In this document: one piece after another, positions 32,954-41,517 of the stretch
How positions within the stretch are numbered: the first letter of the stretch is position 1
Layout: every line of letters begins with the position of its first letter
NCBI GenBank assembly: GCA_038258215.1
Contig: JBBSQC010000015.1
Location: 1 to 64,000 of the forward strand
Direction of reading: 5' to 3'
Source of the DNA: Fodinibacter sp038258215
GTDB taxonomy: Bacteria; Actinomycetota; Actinomycetes; Actinomycetales; Dermatophilaceae
Length of the DNA stretch: 64,000 bases
Notes under the pieces: generated by a model
The model's input: the letters and a program-made list of their open reading frames with translations, nothing else
The model's database searches: none
What the model was told of the DNA's origin: nothing
Program-made: the position numbers and the translations under genes

Positions 32954-34126
32954 GTGCACGGACCACTGACCGGCCTCACCGTCATCGACCTGTCCCGAGC
33001 CCTCGCCGGGCCGCACGCCGCGATGATGCTCGGCGACATGGGCGCCCGCGTCATCAAGGTGGAGTCGGCCACCGGTGACGACACGCGGGGCTACGGGCCC
33101 CCCTTCGTCGGGCCCGTCGACGACCCGGTCTCCACGTACTTCCTCGCCTGCAACCGCAACAAGGAGTCCATCGCCCTCGACCTCAAGTCCGACGACGGCC
33201 GCGAGACCCTCACCCGACTGGTCCGCCACGGCGACGTGCTCGTCGAGAACTTCCGCCCCGGCGTGCTCGACCGCCTCGGCTTCGGGGTGGAGATGCTGCA
33301 CGAGGTCAACCCCGCGCTGGTCGTCCTGTCGATCAGCGGGTTCGGCCACGACGGCCCCGAGGGCGGCCGTGCGGGCTACGACCAGATCGCCCAGGGCGAG
33401 GCGGGCCTGATGTCGATCACGGGCCCGGGACCTGACGAACCGCAGAGGGTCGGTGTGCCCATCGCCGACCTCCTGGCCGGCCTGCACGGCGCGTACGGCG
33501 TCGCGGCCGCCTTGCGCGAGCGAGAGCTGACGGGAGTGGGGCGGGTGGTCCGCACCTCCCTCCTCGCGGCCGTGGTCGGGGTGCACGCCTTCCAGGGCAC
33601 GGCCCAGACCGTGGCCGGGCAGACCGCCCGGGCCCAGGGGAACCACCACCCCTCGATCGCGCCCTACGGCCTCTTCCACGCCAGCGACGGCCCCGTCCAG
33701 ATCGCCGTGGGGTCCGAGTCACTGTGGCAGCGGTTCGCCCCGGCCTTCGGCATCGACCCGGGAGCGCCCGACTTCGCCACCAATGCGCTGCGGGTCACCC
33801 ACCGGGAGCACCTCGTCGAGGTGGTCGACGCCGTCTTCGGCACCTGGCGCTGGGCGGACCTGCTGGCGAGGCTGGACGCCGTCGGGGTTCCCGCCGGGCG
33901 GGTCAGGTCGATCGACGAGGTCTACGCGTGGGAGCAGACCCGGTCCCAGGGCCTCGTCGTGCAGGTCGAGCACCCGACGCTCGGGACCATCGACCTCCCG
34001 GGGCCGCCCATCCGCCTGGACGACAACCCCTTCGGCGGGGGGCGGGAGACCCACCTGCCTCCGCCCCGCCTGGGCGAGCACGACGCCGCCATCCGAGCCT
34101 GGCTCGACGACCGCGACGGGTCCTGA
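32954..34126 (+). CDS. CaiB/BaiF family CoA-transferase (class III)
   Basis: A 390-residue class III CoA-transferase, which moves CoA between carboxylic acids. N-terminal signature: PLTGLTVIDLSRALAGPHAA, MMLGDMGARVIKVESATGDD; then NRNKESIALDLKSDDGRE, VLVENFRPGVLDRLGF, GRAGYDQIAQGEAGLMSITG (holding the catalytic Asp in YDQ) and RVGVPIADLLAGLHGAYG. GTG 32954 has GGGAGAG upstream. In the proposed pathway it could activate malonate (or malonamate) to the CoA thioester using succinyl-CoA or acetyl-CoA, but family members act on many acids. Its location between hyuAB and carbamate kinase supports membership of the catabolic block. Confidence 0.9.
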   Translation: MHGPLTGLTVIDLSRALAGPHAAMMLGDMGARVIKVESATGDDTRGYGPPFVGPVDDPVSTYFLACNRNKESIALDLKSDDGRETLTRLVRHGDVLVENFRPGVLDRLGFGVEMLHEVNPALVVLSISGFGHDGPEGGRAGYDQIAQGEAGLMSITGPGPDEPQRVGVPIADLLAGLHGAYGVAAALRERELTGVGRVVRTSLLAAVVGVHAFQGTAQTVAGQTARAQGNHHPSIAPYGLFHASDGPVQIAVGSESLWQRFAPAFGIDPGAPDFATNALRVTHREHLVEVVDAVFGTWRWADLLARLDAVGVPAGRVRSIDEVYAWEQTRSQGLVVQVEHPTLGTIDLPGPPIRLDDNPFGGGRETHLPPPRLGEHDAAIRAWLDDRDGS

Positions 34127-34136
34127 CTGCGGGGGG

Positions 34137-35081
34137 TCAGTGCCCGGCGGGCGCGAGCGCGTCCTCGACCCGGTCGGGGACGGCCACGCTGGGAGTGGCA
34201 CTGCGCTGCTCGTGCAGGGCCAGGCCGACCCCCGAGACGAGCACCACGGCGAAACCGACCCACTGGGACCCGGTGGGTCGGGCGTCGAGGAAGGCGACAC
34301 CCACCACGGCCGCGGTGAGGGGAAAAGCGAGCTCGGCGAGCGTGGCCCGGGATGCCGGGGTGCGCCCGAGGGCGCGGTAGTACAGCGCCAGCGCGAGCAG
34401 ACCCGGGATCAGCGCGAGGAGCAGGATGTTGCGGATGGCGTCGGTACCCACCGACACCGAGGTCGAGGTGAAGGCCACGAGGACCATCAGCGTCACGAGC
34501 CCGACGGCGAAGCGCAGAGCCGTGAGGTCGGAGAAGCGCAGCTCCGCACTGGCCGCACGACCGAGCACCGTGCCCGCCGCCCAGAGCGCCGCCGCCCCGA
34601 GCGCGAGCAGGGCGGCCTGTGCACCGGACACCCCCACCCGGAGCGGCTCGGGGAACGCGAGCAGCCACGCGCCGACGAGCGCCGGCACGGCGAAGTAGGC
34701 GAAGCTCGGCCGCAGCCGCTCCCCCAGGACCATCGCGGCCAGCGTGAGGGCCAGGAGCGGCTGCAGCTTCTGGAGCACCTGGGGGGTGATCGGGTCCCCA
34801 AGCCGGAAGGCGGCGGTGAACAGGGTCGTGGCCAACGCCGACGAGCCCGCGCCGATGACGAGCACGCTCACCTTGGTGCGGGTGCTGGCCGCCAGCACTC
34901 GGCGCACGGCCGGCACCAGCCAGGGCAGGGTGAGCAGCGTGAGCACCACGTGCTCCCAGAAGACGATCGCGAGAGCCGGGTACTCCGCGGCGAGCGGTCC
35001 CCGCCAGAGGGAGGACAGCCCCCAGAGCGAGGCGGCGAGCGCGACGAGCCAGGTGCGGTCGGATCCACGGGGTGCGGCCAT
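34137..35081 (-). CDS. EamA/DMT superfamily transporter
   Basis: A 314-residue membrane protein with ten predicted spans in two EamA repeats, the usual DMT-superfamily design. The first repeat runs to about residue 145 (ending LVGAWLLAFPEPLRVG), the second from 155 to 285 (LLALGAAALWAAGTVLGRAA ... VGFAVVLVSGVGLALHEQR). Each has the Pro/Glu-containing motif near its end (LGERLRPS; LDARPTGSQW). It is likely an exporter or importer of metabolites. It is convergent with the CoA-transferase and divergent from carbamate kinase, so it is separately transcribed. Confidence 0.85.
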   Translation of the reverse strand: MAAPRGSDRTWLVALAASLWGLSSLWRGPLAAEYPALAIVFWEHVVLTLLTLPWLVPAVRRVLAASTRTKVSVLVIGAGSSALATTLFTAAFRLGDPITPQVLQKLQPLLALTLAAMVLGERLRPSFAYFAVPALVGAWLLAFPEPLRVGVSGAQAALLALGAAALWAAGTVLGRAASAELRFSDLTALRFAVGLVTLMVLVAFTSTSVSVGTDAIRNILLLALIPGLLALALYYRALGRTPASRATLAELAFPLTAAVVGVAFLDARPTGSQWVGFAVVLVSGVGLALHEQRSATPSVAVPDRVEDALAPAGH

Positions 35082-35225
35082 GGGGGCAGCCTGCCACCGA
35101 CCGCAGGCCAGGGGGATGCCGGGTCGCCAACCGTGACGACCGGGTTGGGCAGATCCTGACGACGCGACACCTCGGAGCGCTCCCTAGGGTCGTGCCAACG
35201 GTTCGAGACGACGAGGCGGGTGAGC

Positions 35226-36161
35226 ATGCGGGTCCTGCTGGCACTGGGTGGCAACGCGATGACCGGTCCGGACGGCAGCGCGGCGCCGGCGGCCCAGATC
35301 GAGGCCATCAGCCGGGCGATGCGGGCGGGGGCGCGGCTCGTCGCGGCGGGGCACGAGCTCGTCGTCACCCACGGCAACGGCCCGCAGGTCGGCAACATCC
35401 TCGTCAAGAACGAGCTGGCCGCGCGGGTCGTCCCCCCGGTGCCCCTCGACTGGTGTGGTGCCCAGACCCAGGGCACTCTCGGTTTCACGATCCTCAACGC
35501 CCTCGACGCCGCCCTCGCCGACGTGGGCGCCCCGAGTCCCGTGGCCGCCCTCGTCACTCGCACCCTCGTCGACCGTGACGACCCCGGCTTCACCCACCCC
35601 AGCAAGCCGATCGGCCGCCATCTCCCCCGTCAGGAGGCCCAACACCTCATCGAGCACGGGCAGGTCTGGCAGGACCGCGGGGAGAGGGGCTGGCGCCGCG
35701 TGGTCGCCTCCCCCGAGCCCGTGGAGGTGCTCGACGTCGGCGCGGCTCGCACCCTGCTCGACGCCGGGTTCGTCGTGGTCACGGCCGGGGGCGGCGGCGT
35801 CCCGGTCGTGCGAGAGGCCGACGGAACCCTCCGCGGTGTCGAGGCCGTCATCGACAAGGACCTCACCGCGGCCCTCCTCGCACGCACCCTGCACGCCGAC
35901 GTCCTCGTCATAGCCACCGACGTCGACCACGCCGCCGTCGACTGGGACACCCCGCAGCAGCGCGACGTCGGCCGGGTCGGTGTCACCGAGATGCGGAGGT
36001 ATGCCGCGGACGGCCAGTTCGCCTCGGGCTCGATGGGGCCCAAGGTCGAGGCGGCACTCCGGTTCGTCGAGGGGGGCGGCGCCCGCAGCGTCATCACCTC
36101 GCTCACCCACATCACCGACGCGGTCGCGGGCGACTTCGGCACCGTCATCGAGGCCGACTGA
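35226..36161 (+). CDS. arcC: Carbamate kinase
   Basis: A 311-residue carbamate kinase, which makes ATP from carbamoyl phosphate and ADP, releasing carbamate (ammonia plus CO2). Amino-acid-kinase fold motifs: RVLLALGGNAM, THGNGPQVGNILVKNE, WCGAQTQGTLGF, KPIGRHLPRQEAQ (family KPIGP), VTAGGGGVPVVREADG, EAVIDKDLTAALLA and FASGSMGPKVEAALRF. No arcA or arcB is present, so it does not serve arginine deimination; it fits as the energy-yielding partner of the AllFGH-like carbamoyltransferase, as E. coli AllK does. ATG 35226 is preferred; GTG 35220 is possible. Barbiturase follows 88 bases downstream on the same strand. Confidence 0.95.
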   Translation: MRVLLALGGNAMTGPDGSAAPAAQIEAISRAMRAGARLVAAGHELVVTHGNGPQVGNILVKNELAARVVPPVPLDWCGAQTQGTLGFTILNALDAALADVGAPSPVAALVTRTLVDRDDPGFTHPSKPIGRHLPRQEAQHLIEHGQVWQDRGERGWRRVVASPEPVEVLDVGAARTLLDAGFVVVTAGGGGVPVVREADGTLRGVEAVIDKDLTAALLARTLHADVLVIATDVDHAAVDWDTPQQRDVGRVGVTEMRRYAADGQFASGSMGPKVEAALRFVEGGGARSVITSLTHITDAVAGDFGTVIEAD

Positions 36162-36249
36162 CGCAACCACCGACGACCACACCCAACCCGACACCCACAC
36201 CGATCCCCGCACCCAGAGCCGGAGCCCCGGCCCACAGGAAGGAAACGCC

Positions 36250-37389
36250 GTGCCCGACGCCATCGAGGTCCGCAAGGTTCCGCTGCACACCGTGTCCGAC
36301 GCCTCGGAGCTGGGCCGGCTCATCGACGAGGGGGTGTTCGAGGCGGCCCGCGTGGTCGCCGTCATCGGCAAGACGGAGGGCAACGGCGGGGTCAACGACT
36401 ACACCCGCATCATCGCCGACCGCGCCTTCCGCGAGATGCTCGTCGCCAAGGGCGCCGACGCCGAGCAGGTCAAGGACGTGCCGATCGTCTGGTCCGGCGG
36501 CACCGACGGCATCATCAGCCCGCACGCCACGATCTTCGCGACCGTGCCCGCCGAGCGTGCGGAGCAGAGCGACGAGCCGCGCCTCACGGTGGGGTTCGCG
36601 ATGAGCGAGACCCTCCTCCCCGAGGACATCGGGCGCACGGCGATGGTCAGCAAGGTCGCTGCCGCGGTGGAGATCGCGATGGAGCGGGCCGGCATCACCG
36701 ACCCGGCCGACGTCCACTACGTGCAGACCAAGACCCCGCTGCTCACCATCGACACCATCCGGGACGCCAGGAGCCGCGGCAACGACGTCTTCACCGAGGA
36801 CACCCTGACGTCGATGGACGTGTCCAACGGCGGCACGGCGCTGGGCATCGCCGTGGCGCTCGGGGAGATCGACATGCCGAACGACGAGGACGTCCTGCGC
36901 GACCGCGCCCTCTTCTCGTCCGTGGCATCGTGCTCCTCGGGCGTCGAGCTCGACCGCGCCCAGGTCGTGGTCGTCGGCAACACCCGGGGCGTCGGCGGAC
37001 GGTACCGGATCGGCCACTCGGTGATGAAGGACGCGCTCGACCAGGACGGGCTGTGGGACGCGATCCGGGATGCCGGGCTCGACCTTCCCGAGCGCCCCCA
37101 CCCCAGCGACCTGGGTGGGCGGGTCGTCAACCTCTTCCTCAAGTGCGAGGCGAGCCAGGACGGCCGGGTCAGGGGGCGTCGCAACGCCATGCTCGACGAC
37201 TCCGACGTGCACTGGCACCGCCAGATCAAGGCCGCCGTCGGCGGGGTCGCCGCCGCGGTCACCGGTGACCCGGCGATCTTCGTGTCGGTCTCAGCGGCCC
37301 ACCAGGGCCCCGAGGGCGGCGGCCCCGTCGCGGCCATCGTCGACCTCGGTGCGGGTGAGCCGACGGGATACCGGCCGCCACACGCCTGA
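36250..37389 (+). CDS. bar: Barbiturase (cyclic amide hydrolase family)
   Basis: A 379-residue ring-opening amidohydrolase of the AtzD/TrzD/barbiturase family. It is expected to hydrolyse barbiturate to ureidomalonate. It has the threefold repeat with Ser-Lys pairs: VVAVIGKTEGNGGVNDYTR (Lys), VWSGGTDGIISPH (Ser); VGFAMSETLLPED with VSKVAAAVEIAM; HYVQTKTPLL, VASCSSGVELDRAQVVVVGN; RRNAMLDDSDVHWHRQIKAA and SVSAAHQGPEGGGP. The PDAIEVRKVPLHTVSDASEL start is that of actinobacterial barbiturases, so I prefer this to cyanuric acid hydrolase. GTG 36250 with AAGGAAAC upstream. No biuret or allophanate hydrolase is nearby, which also argues against cyanurate use. Confidence 0.92.
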   Translation: MPDAIEVRKVPLHTVSDASELGRLIDEGVFEAARVVAVIGKTEGNGGVNDYTRIIADRAFREMLVAKGADAEQVKDVPIVWSGGTDGIISPHATIFATVPAERAEQSDEPRLTVGFAMSETLLPEDIGRTAMVSKVAAAVEIAMERAGITDPADVHYVQTKTPLLTIDTIRDARSRGNDVFTEDTLTSMDVSNGGTALGIAVALGEIDMPNDEDVLRDRALFSSVASCSSGVELDRAQVVVVGNTRGVGGRYRIGHSVMKDALDQDGLWDAIRDAGLDLPERPHPSDLGGRVVNLFLKCEASQDGRVRGRRNAMLDDSDVHWHRQIKAAVGGVAAAVTGDPAIFVSVSAAHQGPEGGGPVAAIVDLGAGEPTGYRPPHA

Positions 37390-37641
37390 CGGCTGGGCCG
37401 CGGCCCCCGCGCGCGCCACAGACCAAGCACGGTTGGCACGCGGCGAAGAGGCGGACCTTGCATTGCGCGCTCATGGCTGGTCGTGTCTGCGAGAAGGAGG
37501 CTGCCAGCCAGCGGTAGGTCCGCAAGCGACCGATTGGCCAAGCCTGGACTGCCGGACGGATGAGGTATAGGAGTGGTACCCAACCGTGAGCGAGCGGGCC
37601 CGGGTCAAGGTCTGCCACGGCAACGAGTGGACTGAAATCTG

Positions 37642-38808
37642 ATGCGAGCAGATCTTGTGGTTGTCGGCTCAGGCCTCTACGGCCTGACAGTCGCCGAGCG
37701 CGCGGCGGAGCGCGGCCTCGGCGTCGTCGTCATCGACCGCCGCGACCACATCGGCGGCAACGCCTGGAGCGAGATCGAGCCGGCCACTGGCATCGAGGTG
37801 CACCGGTACGGCCCGCACCTCTTCCACACCAGCAACGAGCGCGTGTGGCACTACGTCAACCGATTCACGGCATTCACCGATTACGTCCACCGCGTCTGGA
37901 CAGTGCACGCCGACGAGGTCTTCTCGATGCCCATCAACCTCGGCACGATCAACCAGTTCTTCCGCTCCAGCTACGGCGCTGACGCGGCCCGACAGCTCGT
38001 CGCTGAGCAGGCAGTCGAACTCTTCGACAGGCCGACCAACCTCGAGGAGAAGGCTGTATCGCTCATCGGTCGGCCGTTGTACGAGGCATTCGTGCGCGGG
38101 TACACGGCCAAGCAGTGGCAGACCGACCCGCGCGAGCTGCCCGCGAATGTCATCAGCCGGCTCCCGGTGCGCTACACCTACGACAACCGGTACTTCGACG
38201 ACCGCTGGGAGGGGCTGCCCGTCGACGGATACGCCGCGTGGCTGACCCGGATGGCCGACTCTCCGCGCATCGACGTGCGCCTCTGTACTGACTTTCTCGA
38301 AGAGGGGCACGAGCTCTCCCGCTCTGCTGTCGTCGGCCAGGTCCCGGTGGTCTACACCGGACCGCTCGACCGGTACTTCGGTGGTGCTCTCGGCCAGCTC
38401 TCGTGGCGAACCCTCGATTTCGAGCGGGAGGTCCTGCCGGTCGGTGACTACCAAGGGTGTGCGGTGCTCAACGAGGCCGATGAAGGTGTGCCTTGGACCC
38501 GAACCGTCGAGTTCCGGCACTTCCACCCTGAACGGGAGTACCCGTCCGACCGCACTGTCGTGGTCCGTGAGTTCTCGCGCTTGGCTGGCCCCGGCGACGA
38601 GCCGTACTACCCAGTGGCCGGTGCCGCCGACCGGGAACGCCTGGCGGCGTACCGGGAACTGGCCCGCTTCGAGGAGAGTCACGGCGTCCACTTCGGTGGG
38701 CGGCTGGGCACCTACCGTTACCTCGATATGCACGTGGCCATCGCCTCGGCGCTGGCCTTCACCGACAGCGGGCTCGCCGACCTGCTCGCCCCGGGCTCCC
38801 GGGCGTGA
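37642..38808 (+). CDS. glf: UDP-galactopyranose mutase
   Basis: A 388-residue flavoenzyme that interconverts UDP-galactopyranose and UDP-galactofuranose. FAD-binding start: DLVVVGSGLYGLTVAERAAE, then VVVIDRRDHIGGNAWSE. Family blocks: GPHLFHTSNERVWHYVNRF, FVRGYTAKQWQTDPRELP, YTGPLDRYFGGALGQLSWRT, YQGCAVLNEADEGVPWTRTV and TYRYLDMHVAIASAL, with the Arg residues that bind the diphosphate. No strong ribosome site precedes the ATG. A 250-base gap separates it from barbiturase, and a 200-base gap from the propeller gene. UDP-Galf would be a donor for cell-wall or protein glycans. Confidence 0.95.
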   Translation: MRADLVVVGSGLYGLTVAERAAERGLGVVVIDRRDHIGGNAWSEIEPATGIEVHRYGPHLFHTSNERVWHYVNRFTAFTDYVHRVWTVHADEVFSMPINLGTINQFFRSSYGADAARQLVAEQAVELFDRPTNLEEKAVSLIGRPLYEAFVRGYTAKQWQTDPRELPANVISRLPVRYTYDNRYFDDRWEGLPVDGYAAWLTRMADSPRIDVRLCTDFLEEGHELSRSAVVGQVPVVYTGPLDRYFGGALGQLSWRTLDFEREVLPVGDYQGCAVLNEADEGVPWTRTVEFRHFHPEREYPSDRTVVVREFSRLAGPGDEPYYPVAGAADRERLAAYRELARFEESHGVHFGGRLGTYRYLDMHVAIASALAFTDSGLADLLAPGSRA

Positions 38809-39009
38809 GGACCGGCGAACCGCGTCGGCATCCCTGGTTCACGTCGCCGCAGGGGGAAGGCCGATGGCTGGGGCCGAAATGACCCGATCGAACTATTGCT
38901 ACCTCGAGCGGCACAGGAGGAGGATCTTTGCGATATCAGTGGCCCGGGGGCCTGTGCAAGGCCCGCCGGGCAGCTGGTCGATACCCGTTCTACAACAGCG
39001 GAGGTCGCC

Positions 39010-40749
39010 GTGGTCGCACGACGTTTCGACTTCGACGGGACGCGTCGAGCGCAGATTCCGCTCGCCAGCCCGTGGGGCATCGGCGTTCTTGCCTATGCGG
39101 GCACCACGCTGAGCAGCCCCACACTCAAACCCAACGGCACCAGGTTCGGCGGATGGCTGCTGAACTCCGGTGACAACCTCTTCCGCGAGACCGGCGACTT
39201 CGACGGGGACGGTCGCGCAGAGATCCTGGTCTCCAGCCCGTGGGGTATCGGGATTCTCGAGAAGGCGGGGGACACTTTCGGCTGCCCGGCGCTGCAACCC
39301 AATGGGTCGCGCTTCGACGGCTGGCTTCTCAACACGGTAGACAACCAAATGGGTCCTGTCGGTGACTTCGACGGCGATGGTGCGGACGAGTGGCTGGCGA
39401 TCAGCCCGTGGGGTATCGGCGTGCTCGAGCAGAGAGGAAACACGTTCGCCTGCCTCGCTCTGCAACCGAATGGGACCAACCTCGGTGGATGGGTGCTCGA
39501 CACCACCGTGGACCGGTTCGGCCCGGTCGGTGACCTCGATGGCGACGGGCGCGACGAGTTCGTCGTGGTCGGGCCGGCGGGCATCGCCGTGCTGAAGCTG
39601 AGTGGTGCAACGTTCACGACGATCGCGCAGGCTTCGACCGGCTCACGGATCGGGGACTGGCTGCTCAACCCGGACGACAACTACTTCTGGCCGGCTGCCG
39701 ACTACCTCGGCGACGGCCGCGACGACCTCCTGGTCACGAGCCCGTGGGGGATGGGGATCCTCACGATGTCGGACGGCAGGCTCACGTCTCGGGCGATGGT
39801 GGCCAACGGCACCCGGATCGGTGGGTGGCTGCTCAACACGCTGGACAACAGGTTCGCCCCGGTGGGGGACCTCGACGGCGACGGGCGACCGGAGCTGCTC
39901 GTGGTGAGCCCATGGGGCATCGGCGTTCTCGACGCTGCCGGCGGCACCTGGCAGAACCCGTGGCTGGCGCCGAACGGAACGCGGTTCGGCGGCTGGTTGC
40001 TCAACACCGCCGACAACTTCTTCGACGTCGTCGCAGACCTGGACGGCGACGGCCGCGACGAGATCGTGGTGACCAGTCCTTGGGGTATCGGGGTGCTGCA
40101 GTTCAACGGTGCGATGCAGGGTCTGATGCTCGCACCCAACGGCACCCGGTTCTCAGGCGGTTGGCTGCTGAACACAGCAGACAACGACGTCGGCTTCGGC
40201 CCGCAGCTGATGCGCCTGCACGTGAAGATCCTCACGACGCCGACGTCAACGCCGCTGTCCACCATGATCTCGTCGATGCGGCAGGTCTACGGGATGCAAG
40301 GCATCCAAGTTCAGGTTGTGAGCACGGAGAACCTCAATCTCCCCACGCTCAACGCTGTCGATGTGGGCTCCTGCAACGGCGCGACCACCACCGAGCAGAA
40401 CCAGCTGTTCGGCAATCGCAACTTCGCTGGACCCAACGACATGGTCGCCTACTTTGTCCAAGCCACGACCCCGAACGCTCTGAACGGCTGTGCATCGCAT
40501 CCTGCGGGGCAGCCGGGCGCTGTCATCACCCAGGTCGCCTCGCCGTGGACCCTCGCGCATGAGACGGGCCACGTGCTCGGCCTGCCCCACGTCGACGACC
40601 CAGCGCCGCCGGACCCGGCGGCACCGCCTGCGCTGCTTGACCGGCTGATGACCGGTCGCGGAACCTGGAACGTCCAGAACCCGCCCGCCGACATCATCGC
40701 GACCGAAGCCGACCGGATTCGGCATGACCGACTCACTCACAACCTGTAG
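39010..40749 (+). CDS. FG-GAP propeller protein with C-terminal metzincin-like domain
   Basis: A 579-residue protein. Residues about 1-400 are seven repeats of roughly 56 residues, each containing DxDGDGR (calcium-loop type), SPWGIGVL and PNGTRFGGWLLNTADN, so a seven-bladed beta-propeller is likely. The C-terminal domain has HETGHVLGLPH (517-527), the HExxHxxGxxH zinc motif of metzincin proteases, with LMTGRGT behind it as a possible Met-turn. GTG 39010 has GGAGGT seven bases upstream; with this start there is no signal peptide, which is odd for an FG-GAP/protease protein. The gene lies 9 bases before the HEAT-like gene. It could be a substrate or processing protease of the neighbouring modification enzymes (inference). 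Confidence 0.75.
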   Translation: MVARRFDFDGTRRAQIPLASPWGIGVLAYAGTTLSSPTLKPNGTRFGGWLLNSGDNLFRETGDFDGDGRAEILVSSPWGIGILEKAGDTFGCPALQPNGSRFDGWLLNTVDNQMGPVGDFDGDGADEWLAISPWGIGVLEQRGNTFACLALQPNGTNLGGWVLDTTVDRFGPVGDLDGDGRDEFVVVGPAGIAVLKLSGATFTTIAQASTGSRIGDWLLNPDDNYFWPAADYLGDGRDDLLVTSPWGMGILTMSDGRLTSRAMVANGTRIGGWLLNTLDNRFAPVGDLDGDGRPELLVVSPWGIGVLDAAGGTWQNPWLAPNGTRFGGWLLNTADNFFDVVADLDGDGRDEIVVTSPWGIGVLQFNGAMQGLMLAPNGTRFSGGWLLNTADNDVGFGPQLMRLHVKILTTPTSTPLSTMISSMRQVYGMQGIQVQVVSTENLNLPTLNAVDVGSCNGATTTEQNQLFGNRNFAGPNDMVAYFVQATTPNALNGCASHPAGQPGAVITQVASPWTLAHETGHVLGLPHVDDPAPPDPAAPPALLDRLMTGRGTWNVQNPPADIIATEADRIRHDRLTHNL

Positions 40750-40758
40750 GGGGCTGCC

Positions 40759-41517
40759 GTGGTTACCCGAGAAGAGCTCGTCGTCGCACTCGAGCCGGAC
40801 GAGGTGGACTATGCGCGCCTGGTGCAGTACTTCGGGCGGGACGCGCTACCTCTGCTACCGGAACTGATCACCGGCGAGCGCCCCGACATCGCCGCGAAGG
40901 CCACGTCTCTCGCGGGCCTGATCGAGGGGCCCGGCCGGCTCGCATCGCTCGAGCTGGCTTCACGTTCACCACACGACGTCGTTCGCGTTGCGGCAGCTTC
41001 TGCCGCGAGCTCCGTCTCGGCTGAGGAGGCCGAGCGACTCGTTCCCGACATGCTGCAGGACGACGACGCGTCGGTGCGCAAACTGGCCATCCGCGCTGCA
41101 GGACCGGTCGCGACGCACCCTCGTGTACGAGATTCCCTCGACAGCATCCACCGCGACGACCCGATCGATGTGCTGCGTGCATCCGCCGGGGACTCCCTCA
41201 CCCACACGACAAAGGAGCACGCCGTGCCCACCGACGACGAGATCATTGAACGCGCCATCGCACGCTTCGGACCGGTCATCGACTTGCGAACCAACGCCCA
41301 GGACTTCATCGACGTCGTGCGCGCCACCGCGGTAGATGTGTCGCCCGACGGAGGCCTCCCGCCCGGCGGGACACCCAAACCCCCACCCGGACCCACCAGC
41401 ATGCAGGTCAGCGAGGCAACGCTGGACGACGTCATGGCGGAGGTGCTCAACCTGTCGCGGCGACTCAACGAGGCCACCAGGCAGATTTCCGAGCTGCCCG
41501 GCCGGCTCGACGGGTGA
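40759..41517 (+). CDS. HEAT-repeat-like protein with proline-rich C-terminal segment
   Basis: A 252-residue soluble protein. The first 150 residues are helical repeats of HEAT type (RPDIAAKATSLAGLIEGPGR, HDVVRVAAASAASSVSAEEA, DDDASVRKLAIRAAGPVATH). The last 97 residues are different: VPTDDEIIERAIARFGPVID, then the Pro/Gly stretch SPDGGLPPGGTPKPPPGPTS and a helical tail. The boundary holds an optimal internal ribosome site, so the C-terminal part may also be made alone (see 41224). GTG start. It overlaps the glycosyltransferase gene as GTGA. HEAT proteins act as binding platforms; a role in presenting a substrate to the two downstream enzymes is inference. Confidence 0.7.
   Translation: MVTREELVVALEPDEVDYARLVQYFGRDALPLLPELITGERPDIAAKATSLAGLIEGPGRLASLELASRSPHDVVRVAAASAASSVSAEEAERLVPDMLQDDDASVRKLAIRAAGPVATHPRVRDSLDSIHRDDPIDVLRASAGDSLTHTTKEHAVPTDDEIIERAIARFGPVIDLRTNAQDFIDVVRATAVDVSPDGGLPPGGTPKPPPGPTSMQVSEATLDDVMAEVLNLSRRLNEATRQISELPGRLDG
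41224..41517 (+). CDS. Possible internally started small proline-rich protein (same frame as the HEAT protein)
   Basis: AAAGGAG (41211-41217) followed six bases later by GTG (41224) is one of the best ribosome sites in this window, yet it lies inside the HEAT-like frame. The 97-residue product would begin VPTDDEIIERAIARFGPVID, contain LPPGGTPKPPPGPT and end in a charged helix. It is a natural candidate for proline hydroxylation by the 2OG-Fe(II) enzyme encoded 0.9 kb downstream. It may equally mark an old gene fusion whose ribosome site has survived. No family is recognised. Confidence 0.45.
   Translation: MPTDDEIIERAIARFGPVIDLRTNAQDFIDVVRATAVDVSPDGGLPPGGTPKPPPGPTSMQVSEATLDDVMAEVLNLSRRLNEATRQISELPGRLDG

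Noticed and set aside
36250..37389. Cyanuric acid hydrolase (AtzD/TrzD)
   Set aside because: Same family, but the N-terminal PDAIEVRKVPL pattern and the pyrimidine context favour barbiturase; no biuret or allophanate hydrolase is present.
37390..37641. Attachment site or tRNA between barbiturase and glf
   Set aside because: No cloverleaf or matching direct repeat could be recognised in the 252 bases.
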